A DNA stretch of 64,000 nucleotides from Chitinophaga arvensicola (GTDB taxonomy: Bacteria > Bacteroidota > Bacteroidia > Chitinophagales > Chitinophagaceae). Under the pieces are notes generated by a model that searched no databases, was not told the origin of the DNA, and worked only from the letters and a program-made list of their open reading frames with translations. Below are positions 35,032 through 44,480 of the stretch, piece after piece (position 1 is the first letter of the stretch; every line of letters starts with the position of its first letter). The position numbers were made by a program, and so were the translations under genes. Location: positions 310,001 to 374,000 of the forward strand of contig NZ_FOJG01000002.1 in NCBI RefSeq assembly GCF_900110835.1. Reading direction: 5' to 3'.

Positions 35032-37893
35032 TTATAAATTATATCCTAAGGAAATATACGCCTGTGTTCCCACAGTAGGGTTACCCCATGATTGTACGTA
35101 TTTCTTGTTCAGCAGATTGGCTGCCCCTACTTTAACAGTGGTTTTAGCTTTCGGGAAAAACTTGCTCACCATGGCATCCAGTGTACCATAGGCAGGAATT
35201 TCGCTCAATCCCGCAGCATTTACATTCGGGCCAACAAAGGAAGATTGCCATACGAAGGAGTCCTGCCATTTCCATAAAATGTTGAATGCAAAATTGGAGT
35301 TCGCAATATTGCGGTTGCCGAAATTCAGGCTGTAGCGCACTTTTGGTGTGTTATACATCGCGAGGAAAGAACCGAGATCCTTCTCGTTGGTCAGTTCATT
35401 AAAGGATACATTACCACCTGCTGTAAAATTCGCCGGCAGGCTGTAATCCAGTCCCAGTGCCCAACCCCATGAGTGTACTACCTGCGTGGCGCTCACCGGT
35501 ACAGAGAAAATTTTATTGACGGCAGGATCGTTGGTAGGTTGCACCAGCACCTGTGTACCATTCATATTTTTGAAATCATTCTTATAGATATACGCATCGA
35601 TCAACAGTTGTTTGGCGATCACCGCTTTGTATCCTATTTCATACGCCTGTATTCTCTCCGGCAGGAATTCGCGGAAAACATACTGGGTAGGTGCACCTGC
35701 CTGTACAGATTGCAGGGAGAACAGCGGTCCTTTATCCAGGCCATAACGTTCACGCAGGAACGGCAAGCCACCGATCAGGTGTGCCTGTGGCGTTACGAGG
35801 TCGATGTACTGATCCTGGTTATGTGGAATACGGAAACCGGTCTGGTAGGAAGCGCGGATATTCTGTGTGCCAAGGAAAGTATACACGGCAGATAAACGTG
35901 GGCTGAACTGACCTTTGAAGTTCATGTTCTTATCATAACGAAGGGAACCTGTCAGCTTCAGGTGATCATCTACCAGTTTTTTCATGATCTGCAGATAACC
36001 GCCGTATTCGTTGATGCGGAACTCTTTGCCGTTATCGTCTACTGCAAACAGCGTTTTCTCTGAGTTCAGTGCGTAACGGCGATAGTTACCACCCACCAGT
36101 ATTTCAGCAAAATGGATCAGGTTATGGAAGTTGTACATAAACTCAGCCTGATACAGGTTTGTTTTATCTGTAAACTTCGCACCTACACCGGATGCATCCC
36201 CTGGGATGGCTTTATTTTTAACCTTGTCGGCAGCGGCATCAAATTCAGGTGTACCGGGAAGCAGGCGGCCTTTATCTGCATTCGCCCTGGCAGCACTGAT
36301 GAAGTTGGCTTGCTGGGCCTGAACGGCCGCCTGGGCGGCTGCTAATGCAGCAGCAGGACCCTGACCCAGGTTGTTCTTAAAAGTGTTTTGAAACAGGGTG
36401 CCTGCAGCAATACCATAGGTGCCAAAATATTCTGTATACCATTGCTGGCTGGATTTCCAGGCTTCATTGATACCGGATGCCAGTGTACCACCTGCATAGC
36501 TGTCGCCGGATCTTTCCTGGGTAGTATATAATCTTACATAGAAGTCAGGGCTTTTTAATTCCACTTTATACTGACCCATATTGAAGTTCTTCAGGGAGTA
36601 TCTGTCGGCGCCGGTGTATACCGTTGTACCCGCCCCGTAGCTGCCTTGCAGGATAGCTTCCAGGTTGCTGGTGATCCGGTAGTGAAGGGCTGCATTCAAC
36701 TTGAGGTTTTTAGTGGTATAATCTACCACATCGCTTTCATTGTAGCCGGTGCGGGTAACGTTCGACATGTTTTTAGGCGGCAGAATAGCATCGTACAGTT
36801 GTTGTGCAGTAACCGCGCCGCCGAGTTGAGCTGCCAGTGCAGTCAGTTGTGGCATGAGCGTAGATTGCAGCCCGGTGTACATGTTAACGGTATTTTCATC
36901 ACCATACACATTTACGCCATTGTAACCTTCATTATTGGCGCGGGTACCGTTTGCCAGCGTATGTCCGTTGGCGAGGCTCTGGTCGCGGTGATCATATGCC
37001 TGCCAGTCTTTCGCCTGAAGATAACCTACGTTCAGTTTAAACGCTACCTTATCACTGAAGGCATGCGCATAACGGACAGACGCATCGTAGTAGCCGGTGG
37101 TGGCAGTAGTACGGCCATTATCATTCAGGATCCCGGTTTTCACCTGGGCACTTAAACCCTGATACTGGAATGGGTTTTTGCTGGTCATCAGTAAAATACC
37201 ATTGAGTGCATTGGGACCATAGAGGGCAGAAGCAGCGCCTGGAATCAGTTCCATGTTGTCGAGATCCAGTTCCGGAATACCCACCATGTTACCCACCGCG
37301 AAATTTAGTCCTGGCGCCTGGTTGTCCATTCCATCGTTCAGTTGTAATACGCGCGTGTTGCCGTTACTGTTAAAACCCCGGGTATTCACGGATTTAAAGG
37401 TTAAGCTCTGCGTGCTCATTTCTACGCCTTTCAGGTTGGCCAGGGCATCATAGGCAGAGGGGGCCGGGCTGGCCCTTAATGCGCGGGCATCCAGCTTTTC
37501 AATGGAAACGGGCGATTGCAGGATACTTTCCTGGGTACGGCTGGCAGCTACCACCACTTCCTGTCCGAGGATTTCAGTGGAGGCCAGCGCCAGGTCGAGC
37601 CTGTCGGTAGCAGAAGCAACTTCTTTTTCTTCAGTTTTGTAACCTACATACGAAAACACCAGTGTTAACGGGAACGCATGAGTGGTTTTAAGGGAAAAGG
37701 CGCCGCCACTACCTGTAATGGTACCGGAACTGGCGCCTTTCACGCTGACAGTTACCCCTGGCATTACGTTGCCGGAGCTTTTGTCGCGTACAGTACCATT
37801 AATAGTGGCTGCAGTTTGTGCTGAAATTACCTGGGTCAGGGATAATAAAAGCACCAGACAGCCTGTGAAGGCTTTGATTAGAATGCTTCTCAT
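35032..37893 (-). CDS. TonB-dependent outer-membrane receptor with carboxypeptidase-like N-domain
   Basis: A 953-residue protein. A signal peptide ends near VISAQ. A carboxypeptidase-D-like regulatory domain follows (INGTVRDKSSGNVMPGVTVSVKGASSG, about 30-115), then a plug (about 115-240: SIEKLDARALRASPAPSAYDALANLKGVEM, GAASALYGPNALNGILLM) and a 22-strand-type barrel ending in an aromatic-free YISLGYNL. It imports an unknown large substrate using TonB energy. No SusD partner lies beside it, so it is not a classic SusCD pair. Plug and barrel look complete. It is preceded by the metX terminator. Confidence 0.9.
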   Translation of the reverse strand: MRSILIKAFTGCLVLLLSLTQVISAQTAATINGTVRDKSSGNVMPGVTVSVKGASSGTITGSGGAFSLKTTHAFPLTLVFSYVGYKTEEKEVASATDRLDLALASTEILGQEVVVAASRTQESILQSPVSIEKLDARALRASPAPSAYDALANLKGVEMSTQSLTFKSVNTRGFNSNGNTRVLQLNDGMDNQAPGLNFAVGNMVGIPELDLDNMELIPGAASALYGPNALNGILLMTSKNPFQYQGLSAQVKTGILNDNGRTTATTGYYDASVRYAHAFSDKVAFKLNVGYLQAKDWQAYDHRDQSLANGHTLANGTRANNEGYNGVNVYGDENTVNMYTGLQSTLMPQLTALAAQLGGAVTAQQLYDAILPPKNMSNVTRTGYNESDVVDYTTKNLKLNAALHYRITSNLEAILQGSYGAGTTVYTGADRYSLKNFNMGQYKVELKSPDFYVRLYTTQERSGDSYAGGTLASGINEAWKSSQQWYTEYFGTYGIAAGTLFQNTFKNNLGQGPAAALAAAQAAVQAQQANFISAARANADKGRLLPGTPEFDAAADKVKNKAIPGDASGVGAKFTDKTNLYQAEFMYNFHNLIHFAEILVGGNYRRYALNSEKTLFAVDDNGKEFRINEYGGYLQIMKKLVDDHLKLTGSLRYDKNMNFKGQFSPRLSAVYTFLGTQNIRASYQTGFRIPHNQDQYIDLVTPQAHLIGGLPFLRERYGLDKGPLFSLQSVQAGAPTQYVFREFLPERIQAYEIGYKAVIAKQLLIDAYIYKNDFKNMNGTQVLVQPTNDPAVNKIFSVPVSATQVVHSWGWALGLDYSLPANFTAGGNVSFNELTNEKDLGSFLAMYNTPKVRYSLNFGNRNIANSNFAFNILWKWQDSFVWQSSFVGPNVNAAGLSEIPAYGTLDAMVSKFFPKAKTTVKVGAANLLNKKYVQSWGNPTVGTQAYISLGYNL

Positions 37894-37985
37894 ACACGAT
37901 GGTTTTTATAAAGGTTTAGACTCGGTTTAACTAAATATAAAGAAAAAAAACCGTATACGACCATCGCGGAGGCACTGATTAAAAT

Positions 37986-38018
37986 AAAAGTGCAGCGGTA
38001 TTTTTCCGCTGCACTTTT
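37986..38018. terminator. Hairpin terminator after metX
   Basis: A 13-bp stem (37986-37998 with 38006-38018) and seven-base loop. The arm read last on the minus strand ends in four T (TTTT), 30 bases after the metX stop. It is symmetric. Confidence 0.75.
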
Positions 38019-38047
38019 TATCTTGTAAGCTATTGTAAATCAATATG

Positions 38048-39088
38048 CTATCCGGCCATCCATTCACGCAGGATCTTTCCGATTTTCTCAAATTCAATGA
38101 GGAAACCGTCATGCCCGTACGAAGAATCTATTTCATGATAAGTAGCGTGGGGAAGATGGGCAGCCATCAGCTGTTGTTCTTCCGGCGGACATAAAATATC
38201 GCTGCTGATACCGATGAGCAACGTAGGCTGTTGGATATGTGAAAGGGTAGTAGTAATGTCTTCATGGCGGCCACGGGCAATATTATGACTATCCATTGCC
38301 TTGGTGAGCAGCCAGTAGGATTGTGCATTAAAGCGCTTTACAAGTTTATCACCCTGGTAGTTGATATAGGAAGATGCCCTGAAATGATCGGTCTTTTCCT
38401 TGTCTTCGTCCGACTGGGCGCGTACAAAGGTCTGGTAGTTGCGGTAAGTAATCATACCGATGGCCCTGGCGGCTTTCAGTCCCCGGGAACCCGCGCTGTG
38501 CGTCTCGTCCTGCCAGGTGTAATCTGCTTCTATGGCCAGTCGCTGAGCGGTGTGAATAGCAATACCCCAGGCACTTTCAGCAGCCCCCGTACATAACAGG
38601 AAAAGGCGGTCGGTGACAGAAGGTTCCAACAATGACCATTCCAGCGCCTGGTAGCCGCCCATGGAACCACCGATCAGCAGGTGGATGTGCGGAATCTGCA
38701 GATGCCGGCGGAGCAGGATATGCGCCTGCACCATATCCCGGATGGTAACAGCCGGAAATTGATGATACCAGGGCCTGTCCGTATCCGGATTGGTGGTATG
38801 CGGACCACTGCTGCCATAGCAGGAACCAATGATATTGGCACATACAATGAAATGCCTGGAAGGATCAATTGCTTTGTCAGGGCCGATTAAGCCGGTCCAC
38901 CAGTCAGCGGCGTCACTGTTGGCCGTGAGGGCATGACATACCCACACCACATTACTGCCATCCTCTTTCATCGTACCATACGTATGATACGCGATGTGTA
39001 ATCCTGGTAATACCTCTCCGGACTCTAACCGGAATGCTGCTTGACTGTGAAATACCTTTGCCGACAATGCTTCTTCGAATTTGCGCAA
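38048..39088 (-). CDS. metX: Homoserine O-acetyltransferase
   Basis: A 346-residue alpha/beta hydrolase that transfers an acyl group from acetyl-CoA (or succinyl-CoA) to homoserine in methionine synthesis. Visible: the opening LESGEVLPGLHIAYHTYGT, nucleophile Ser142 in GGSMGG, Asp297 (ISSDILCPP) and His326 (SSYGHDGFL). The start is uncertain. The frame begins at a TTG (39088) that lies inside a TAGTTTTG -7 box on the minus strand (39086-39093), so transcription would start downstream and a TTG at 39067 may be the true start. It is divergent from the OsmC-like gene and metZ. Whether it prefers acetyl or succinyl is not decided here. Confidence 0.92.
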   Translation of the reverse strand: MRKFEEALSAKVFHSQAAFRLESGEVLPGLHIAYHTYGTMKEDGSNVVWVCHALTANSDAADWWTGLIGPDKAIDPSRHFIVCANIIGSCYGSSGPHTTNPDTDRPWYHQFPAVTIRDMVQAHILLRRHLQIPHIHLLIGGSMGGYQALEWSLLEPSVTDRLFLLCTGAAESAWGIAIHTAQRLAIEADYTWQDETHSAGSRGLKAARAIGMITYRNYQTFVRAQSDEDKEKTDHFRASSYINYQGDKLVKRFNAQSYWLLTKAMDSHNIARGRHEDITTTLSHIQQPTLLIGISSDILCPPEEQQLMAAHLPHATYHEIDSSYGHDGFLIEFEKIGKILREWMAG

Positions 39089-39093
39089 AACTA
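39086..39093 (-). promoter_or_regulatory. Possible metX -7 box overlapping the annotated start codon
   Basis: Minus-strand TAGTTTTG matches TAnnTTTG. If it works, the TTG at 39088 cannot be used as start codon. Confidence 0.4.
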
Positions 39094-39185
39094 CAATATC
39101 AGAATTAAAAAGTGTAAAATATAGCCCATCATTTACGAATTAGCCCCTAATAGCGTCCGCTGCGTAATTCCTGATTGATTTATTT

Positions 39186-39193
39186 TATCTTTG
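39186..39193 (+). promoter_or_regulatory. -7 box for the OsmC-like/metZ pair
   Basis: TATCTTTG matches TAnnTTTG, 19 bases before the ATG at 39213. Confidence 0.45.
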
Positions 39194-39212
39194 TTGAAGT
39201 AAATTAATAATC

Positions 39213-39632
39213 ATGAAGATAGCATTACAAAGAGTAGATGACGGATTTAATATGGAGGCGGTAGATGAAAACGGCCACAAAGTACTGATGGACTCATCTC
39301 TGGAGAATGGCGGTAAGAATAATGGCATCAGACCTATGCAGATGGTAATCATGGGACTGGGCGGTTGCTCTGCCATTGACGTGATGATGATCCTGAAGAA
39401 ACAACGCCAGGAAGTAACCGATTTCCGGATAGAAATTGATGCAGAAAGAGAAAAAGGTAAAGAGCCTTCTCTCTGGGAATCAGCCCACCTGATTTTCCAT
39501 CTCTCCGGTAACATCGATCCCGATAAAGCAGCACGCGCTGTGGAATTATCTATGAACAAATACTGTTCTGTAGCTGAAACCCTGCGTCAGGGCAATACCA
39601 AACTGACCTGGGAAGTGAAATTGAACGCTTAA
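39213..39632 (+). CDS. OsmC-family protein
   Basis: A 139-residue OsmC/Ohr fold protein with the family's two cysteines: C52 in GLGGCSAID and C118 in NKYCSVAETL. These can reduce organic peroxides or fatty hydroperoxides. It is 21 bases upstream of metZ and divergent from metX, so it may be linked to sulfur metabolism, where OsmC-like proteins are often found. Substrate unknown. Confidence 0.9.
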   Translation: MKIALQRVDDGFNMEAVDENGHKVLMDSSLENGGKNNGIRPMQMVIMGLGGCSAIDVMMILKKQRQEVTDFRIEIDAEREKGKEPSLWESAHLIFHLSGNIDPDKAARAVELSMNKYCSVAETLRQGNTKLTWEVKLNA

Positions 39633-39653
39633 AATGCTGTAACTACCATATTC

Positions 39654-40847
39654 ATGAGCAAAGACAACAAAAAGCAATACCAACCGGATACCAATGCAGT
39701 AAGATTGCAGATGCCCAAAACGGATCAGATGGAACACTCCTCACCGATGTTCCTCACCTCCAGTTTCTGTTTTGACAATGCAGAAGAAATGCGCGCTACC
39801 TTCGCGGATGAAACCGACTTTAATATCTACAGCCGTTTCAGCAATCCCAACGTAGATGAATTCGTAAAGAAAATGTGTGCGCTCGAAGGAGCCGAAGCTG
39901 GATATGCTACGTCTTCCGGCATGAGCGCTATCTTTGCTGGTTTTATGGCGCTTCTCAAAACGGGCGACCATCTCTTATCGGCCCGCGCTATTTTTGGATC
40001 CACCCATACCGTGATTACGAAGTTCCTGCCCAAATGGGGTATCGAAACTTCCTATTTCGATATGACCGATACAGCCAGCATTGAAGCCATGATCAAACCC
40101 AATACCCGGATGATCTTCGTGGAAACACCGTCCAACCCGGGGCTGGAAATCATTGACCTGGAACTGCTTGCCGGTATTGCCAACAAACACAATATTATTC
40201 TCAACGTAGATAACTGCTTTGCCACACCGGTACTGCAACGTCCTATCGAATACGGTGCACATATCGTCACTCATTCGGCTACCAAGTGGATCGATGGCCA
40301 GGGACGCGTATTAGGCGGTGTTGTGGTAGGTAAGAAAGAGCTGATCAAGGAAATTCATACTTTCTGCAGAAGCACCGGCCCGGCTATGTCGCCATTCAAC
40401 GCATGGGTGCTCAGCAAAAGCCTTGAAACATTGTTCGTAAGGGTAGAACGCCACGCTGGCAGCGCGCTGAAACTGGCGCAGGGACTGGAAAATAACCCAC
40501 ATCTGCTGTCAGTGAAATATCCGCTGCTGCCAAGTCACCCGCAATACAATATTGCCGTGAAACAAATGAGCGGCGGAGGCGGCATTGTCTGCTTCGAACT
40601 GAAAGGCGGTTTGCAACAGGGCGTCCGCTTCCTGGATGCGCTGGAACTCCTTTCACTCACCGCCAACCTGGGCGATAGCCGCAGTATTGCTTCTCATCCG
40701 GCAAGTACCACACACGCGAAACTTTCTGATGAAGAAAGAGCAATTGCCGGTATAACGCCAGGGCTTATACGAATTTCTGTAGGCCTGGAGAATATTAAAG
40801 ATATCCTGGAAGATATAGAACAGGCATTGGAGAAAAGTGCTCAGTAG
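39654..40847 (+). CDS. metZ: O-succinyl/O-acetylhomoserine sulfhydrylase, PLP enzyme
   Basis: A 397-residue Cys/Met metabolism PLP enzyme. The Schiff-base lysine is K211 in HSATKWIDGQG; YSRFSNPN, SGMSAIF and VETPSNPGLEI are also present. It should convert the acyl-homoserine made by MetX plus sulfide into homocysteine, so the divergent pair gives direct sulfhydrylation. The subfamily (succinyl versus acetyl, MetZ versus MetY) cannot be settled by eye; cystathionine synthase activity is less likely because MetX is adjacent. Confidence 0.9.
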   Translation: MSKDNKKQYQPDTNAVRLQMPKTDQMEHSSPMFLTSSFCFDNAEEMRATFADETDFNIYSRFSNPNVDEFVKKMCALEGAEAGYATSSGMSAIFAGFMALLKTGDHLLSARAIFGSTHTVITKFLPKWGIETSYFDMTDTASIEAMIKPNTRMIFVETPSNPGLEIIDLELLAGIANKHNIILNVDNCFATPVLQRPIEYGAHIVTHSATKWIDGQGRVLGGVVVGKKELIKEIHTFCRSTGPAMSPFNAWVLSKSLETLFVRVERHAGSALKLAQGLENNPHLLSVKYPLLPSHPQYNIAVKQMSGGGGIVCFELKGGLQQGVRFLDALELLSLTANLGDSRSIASHPASTTHAKLSDEERAIAGITPGLIRISVGLENIKDILEDIEQALEKSAQ

Positions 40848-40849
40848 GG

Positions 40850-40870
40850 AAGAGCGCCTTCGGCGCTTTT
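40850..40870 (+). terminator. Short terminator after metZ
   Basis: A six-bp AGCGCC/GGCGCT stem with a ttc loop, extended by A-T/wobble pairs and followed by four T, three bases after the stop. Confidence 0.65.
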
Positions 40871-40917
40871 GTCCCGGCTTAGGCTCAGGATGATTTTCCT
40901 GTTTTTTGTTGTTTGAT

Positions 40918-40963
40918 ATTTGGGGAGATAGAAGGGGAGTGATCCGCTTTTATCTCCCCAAAT
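40918..40963. repeat. GGGGAGATA inverted repeat (hairpin)
   Basis: A perfect 13-bp inverted repeat (40918-40930 with 40951-40963) around a 20-base loop, without a T run. It shares TTGGGGAGAT with the terminator at 25349-25392. Function unknown. Confidence 0.55.
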
Positions 40964-41059
40964 CACTTAAATCCATACAAAATCAAATCAGGGCAATAGG
41001 CACAATCAGTTTAATCCTGGGAAAGACAAAATTCGCATAAATCTCCTTATATTAGAATT

Positions 41060-41416
41060 ATGAAATCATTTGCACATTTTCTCTTGATCCTTCTCCTGGC
41101 TTATGTAGCAGGTATGGTATTGCCCTGGTGGAGTGTTGCACTCGTTGCTTTTCTCGTGACGCTGCTCATGCCTCTGTCGCCCGGCAAATCATTTTTCAGC
41201 GCATTCATGGGGGTATTTGTACTGTGGCTGGTACTGGCATTTTACATGGATGTAAGAAATGATCATCTGCTGGCTAACCGGATGAGTGAAATGATTTTGA
41301 AAGTCCGCAGCGCCCCGCTGATCGGCGTAGTCAGTTCCTTTATAGGAGGCCTCGTAGCGGGCTTTGCAGCCAGTTCTGCCGCGTTTCTGCGCGCCGCTAA
41401 AAAGACCGCAGCCTGA
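41060..41416 (+). CDS. Small integral membrane protein, hypothetical
   Basis: A 118-residue protein with about four hydrophobic helices; the last joins a C-terminal basic end (AAFLRAAKKTAA). The pattern LLLAYVAGMVLPWWSVALVAFLVT is like small membrane proteins of unknown function in this phylum. It lies alone between metZ and the DUF5686 gene. No domain assignable. Confidence 0.7.
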   Translation: MKSFAHFLLILLLAYVAGMVLPWWSVALVAFLVTLLMPLSPGKSFFSAFMGVFVLWLVLAFYMDVRNDHLLANRMSEMILKVRSAPLIGVVSSFIGGLVAGFAASSAAFLRAAKKTAA

Positions 41417-41484
41417 TTACTTATCCAGGCTGTTAAAATTCTGATAAAACAGTTTACATAGACAAGGTGTAAGCCATTCGCTAT

Positions 41485-41492
41485 TACATTTG
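41485..41492 (+). promoter_or_regulatory. -7 box right before the DUF5686 gene
   Basis: TACATTTG matches TAnnTTTG but ends only four bases before the ATG (41497), so a message starting at the usual distance would be leaderless. Alternatively it is a chance match. Confidence 0.35.
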
Positions 41493-41496
41493 GAAC

Positions 41497-44019
41497 ATGA
41501 AGAACTACCTGTCTGCCCTGTTTTGCATTTTCATTTCCGGTTATTGTCATGCGATCGTGGTTAAAGGCCGCGTCACAGACGATAAAGATCAACCTCTTCC
41601 TTTTGCGACTGTCTTCATCAAAGGAACTACTACCGGCACTACTACCAATGCTGCCGGCCAATACCAGCTTGATCTGGCGCCAGGTCAGTATACCGTCGTC
41701 TGTCAATATATCGGGTTCAAAAGAACAGAACTTCCTCTTAACGTAAACGCCTCAACGCAGACATTGGATTTCCACCTGCAACCGGTGAACATGCAGATCA
41801 AAGAAGTAGTAGTGAAAGCTGGTGGCGAAGATCCCGCTTATGCCATCATCCGGCAGGCCATTAAGAAAAGGCACTTCTACCAGGAACAGGTAAAAGCATA
41901 TACCTGCATGTCCTATATCAAAGGTACTATCGGGCTAAAGAGCGTACCTAAGAGCTTCATGGGACAGAAGATAGATAAAGCAGAAATGGGAGTGGACAGC
42001 GCCGGTAAAGGCATGGTGTTCCTCTCTGAATCTGTTACCAAAATATCTGCCCGCCAACCGGATAAAGTAAAGCTGGAAGTAATTTCCTCCCGCAAAAGTG
42101 GCGGTGGCTTTGGTTTAAGCTTTCCGGCTATCATCAGTTTCTATGATAATAATGTGGCAGCCGTTATTACGCAGATGGGACCAAGGGGCTACATTTCTCC
42201 GATCGCAGAAAACGCCCTGGCTTATTATAAATATCGCCTGGAAGGAACTTTCGTAGAAGAAGGTCATACCGTTAATAAAATAGCTGTGATTCCCCGCCGC
42301 AAACAGGAGCCGCTGTTTTCCGGCTATATCTTTATTACCGACAAGGACTGGCGCATCCACAGCACCGATCTGCTTCTCACCAAGGAGTACCAGCTGGAAC
42401 TGATGGACACACTGGAGATCCGGCAAACACATGTACCCGTTACGCCGGAAGTATGGCGTGTGAAAGACCAGGTCATGTACATGTCCTTTAATAAATTTGG
42501 ATTCCGCATGGGCGGCAGCTTTGTAAATGTATATTCAGATTACAACGTGCATCCCGACTTCCCACCAAAATTTTTCGACAACACTTTCCTGAAATACGAT
42601 TCTGCTTTTGATAAACAGGAACATGCTTATTGGGACAGCGTCCGGCCGGTGCCACTGGAATCCGATGAAGTGAAAGACTACCACGAAAAAGATAGTATCG
42701 CCAAAGCAGCAAAGGATTCTGCCTTATCCAGCTATCATCTAGATTCACTGCAACGCAAACAAAAAGGCATCAAGATGATGGATGTCCTCTGGGGCGGGGC
42801 CAGGCATAAATATTATTTCCGGAAGGATAGCACCATTCAATATCATTCCCTGGAAGTAAAAGGCTTGTTGAAATCGCTGAAATATAATACCGTGGAAGGG
42901 CTGGCGATTGCCATAGAACCGCAGCTGACGATCTACACCGGCGAAGAAAGTAGTTTGCGCATCTCGCCGTTTTTGCGGTATGGTGTAAGTAATACTCACT
43001 TCAATGCCTATACGCAAATAGATTTCAGTAACGGCAGCAAAGTGCGTAAGCGCTACGGGCGTAACGACTGGTCACTGGCAGGAGGGAAGCGCGTTTCGCA
43101 GTTCAACCAGGACAACCCGATCGATAATATCGCGAATGAATTTTACACCCTGTTCCTGAAGGAGAATTACATGAAGCTATATGAGAACTGGTTTGGTAAA
43201 CTCCGTTATACGCGGATATTCCAGACCAATGATCAGCTGTCGCTCGGCGTTACCTATGAAAGCCGTAACCCGGTAGAGAATACCACCGACTTTGTTTTCT
43301 TTAAGAACGACCGCAAACAGTTTACGCCTAACCATCCGTATGAACTGGCAAACGTACCTTTTGAGAAACACCAGGCATTGGTGCTGGATGTGAACTTTAC
43401 GTTCCAGCCGGGGCAACAGTTTGTGGAATTGCCGGATAGAAAAATCCCCTTCGGCTCAAAATATCCCACGTTTAAGGTGGGGTATAGCAAGGGTATCCCC
43501 AATGTGGCCAATAGTATCGTGGATTTTGACAAGTGGAGTTTCTCCATCCAGGACAATATGAATTTCAAGTTATTGGGCGAGTTCCGCTACCATGTGGGCA
43601 TTGGCGGTTTTCTGAACGACCGGAATGTACAGATTCCCGATTTCCAGCATTTCAATGGGAACCAGACTTTCTACAACATGAAGTACCTGAACAGCTTCCA
43701 GCTGGCGCCTTATTATCAATACAGTACTACGGCTCCGTTTTACACCACCGTGAATGTGGAGCATCATTTCAATGGCTTACTGACCAACAAGATTCCGTTG
43801 TTCAACCGCCTGAAGTGGAACCTGGTGGCAGGCGCCAATGCATTTTATGTAAATGGTGATAACAACTATGTAGAAGTGTTCGGGGGGATTGAAAATATTC
43901 TGAAGATGATAAGAGTCGATGTGGTGGCAGGTTATCAGAGCAAAGAAGATACCCGGATCGGAGTTCGGGTGGGATTCGGCGGGATTCTCGGTAACATCGT
44001 AAAGTTTAAAACTGACTGA
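41497..44019 (+). CDS. DUF5686 outer-membrane protein with carboxypeptidase-like regulatory domain
   Basis: An 840-residue protein. A signal peptide ends near YCHA. Residues ~22-100 form a CarbopepD-like domain (VKGRVTDDKDQPLPFATVFIKGTTTG). The rest is the DUF5686 region (EDPAYAIIRQAIKKRHFYQEQVKAYTC and beta-rich segments), ending in a barrel-like part with many aromatic beta strands. Such proteins are common in Bacteroidota and are predicted outer-membrane barrels of unknown function. The final residues (FKTD) do not include a C-terminal sorting domain. No partner gene is adjacent. Confidence 0.87.
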   Translation: MKNYLSALFCIFISGYCHAIVVKGRVTDDKDQPLPFATVFIKGTTTGTTTNAAGQYQLDLAPGQYTVVCQYIGFKRTELPLNVNASTQTLDFHLQPVNMQIKEVVVKAGGEDPAYAIIRQAIKKRHFYQEQVKAYTCMSYIKGTIGLKSVPKSFMGQKIDKAEMGVDSAGKGMVFLSESVTKISARQPDKVKLEVISSRKSGGGFGLSFPAIISFYDNNVAAVITQMGPRGYISPIAENALAYYKYRLEGTFVEEGHTVNKIAVIPRRKQEPLFSGYIFITDKDWRIHSTDLLLTKEYQLELMDTLEIRQTHVPVTPEVWRVKDQVMYMSFNKFGFRMGGSFVNVYSDYNVHPDFPPKFFDNTFLKYDSAFDKQEHAYWDSVRPVPLESDEVKDYHEKDSIAKAAKDSALSSYHLDSLQRKQKGIKMMDVLWGGARHKYYFRKDSTIQYHSLEVKGLLKSLKYNTVEGLAIAIEPQLTIYTGEESSLRISPFLRYGVSNTHFNAYTQIDFSNGSKVRKRYGRNDWSLAGGKRVSQFNQDNPIDNIANEFYTLFLKENYMKLYENWFGKLRYTRIFQTNDQLSLGVTYESRNPVENTTDFVFFKNDRKQFTPNHPYELANVPFEKHQALVLDVNFTFQPGQQFVELPDRKIPFGSKYPTFKVGYSKGIPNVANSIVDFDKWSFSIQDNMNFKLLGEFRYHVGIGGFLNDRNVQIPDFQHFNGNQTFYNMKYLNSFQLAPYYQYSTTAPFYTTVNVEHHFNGLLTNKIPLFNRLKWNLVAGANAFYVNGDNNYVEVFGGIENILKMIRVDVVAGYQSKEDTRIGVRVGFGGILGNIVKFKTD

Positions 44020-44029
44020 CAATGATGCC

Positions 44030-44073
44030 GGGGATTCTGTTATCACTAATGCTTGCCAGATAACAAAATCCCC
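44030..44073. terminator. Long hairpin between convergent genes
   Basis: A 15-bp stem (44030-44044 with 44059-44073, one mismatch) and 14-base loop, ten bases after the DUF5686 stop. There is no strong T run. Confidence 0.55.
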
Positions 44074-44097
44074 GTATCTCCCTGTTCACATGTCCGT

Positions 44098-44220
44098 TTA
44101 GAACTTTACGGTTTTCTTCCGGCCTTTGATTTCCTTCTTTTCATCGAAGTAATAAGCCAGTAACCTGTAAATCCAGATTCCAACTACTGCATAAATAAAG
44201 TAAGTAATGTAAATACTCAT
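44098..44220 (-). CDS. Small single-pass membrane protein (40 aa)
   Basis: The ATG at 44220 starts MSIYITYFIYAVVGIWIYRLL, one hydrophobic helix followed by a strongly basic, charged tail (YFDEKKEIKGRKKTVKF). A longer frame to 44328 crosses the promoter and was not used. A good promoter precedes it (44256-44283). Orphan, function unknown. Confidence 0.65.
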   Translation of the reverse strand: MSIYITYFIYAVVGIWIYRLLAYYFDEKKEIKGRKKTVKF

Positions 44221-44255
44221 AACATAACATTTTCGGGTTAAACAATATTGCTTCT

Positions 44256-44283
44256 CAAATCTAATTTTCAAAAAGAGTGCCAA
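44256..44283 (-). promoter_or_regulatory. Bacteroidota promoter of the 40-aa membrane protein
   Basis: On the minus strand: TTG (44281-44283), 17 bases, then TAGATTTG (44256-44263), close to the TTG-N(~19)-TAnnTTTG consensus. The start codon is 36 bases on. Confidence 0.65.
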
Positions 44284-44480
44284 TCGGGGTCGTAACTTAT
44301 CCACAAAGTTATATACAATAATTATCAAATAGTTATAAAAAGATAAATATTTTTTTGGGGTGTTGTGAACCTTTGGTTGAGTTATTTCGTTAGTAAGTTA
44401 AGTATATTTTGGACAAGCGCTGTGCACATTTTACTCACACGTTTGTGCCAAAACGGATTGTCATCTTTAACCATTCTGCT

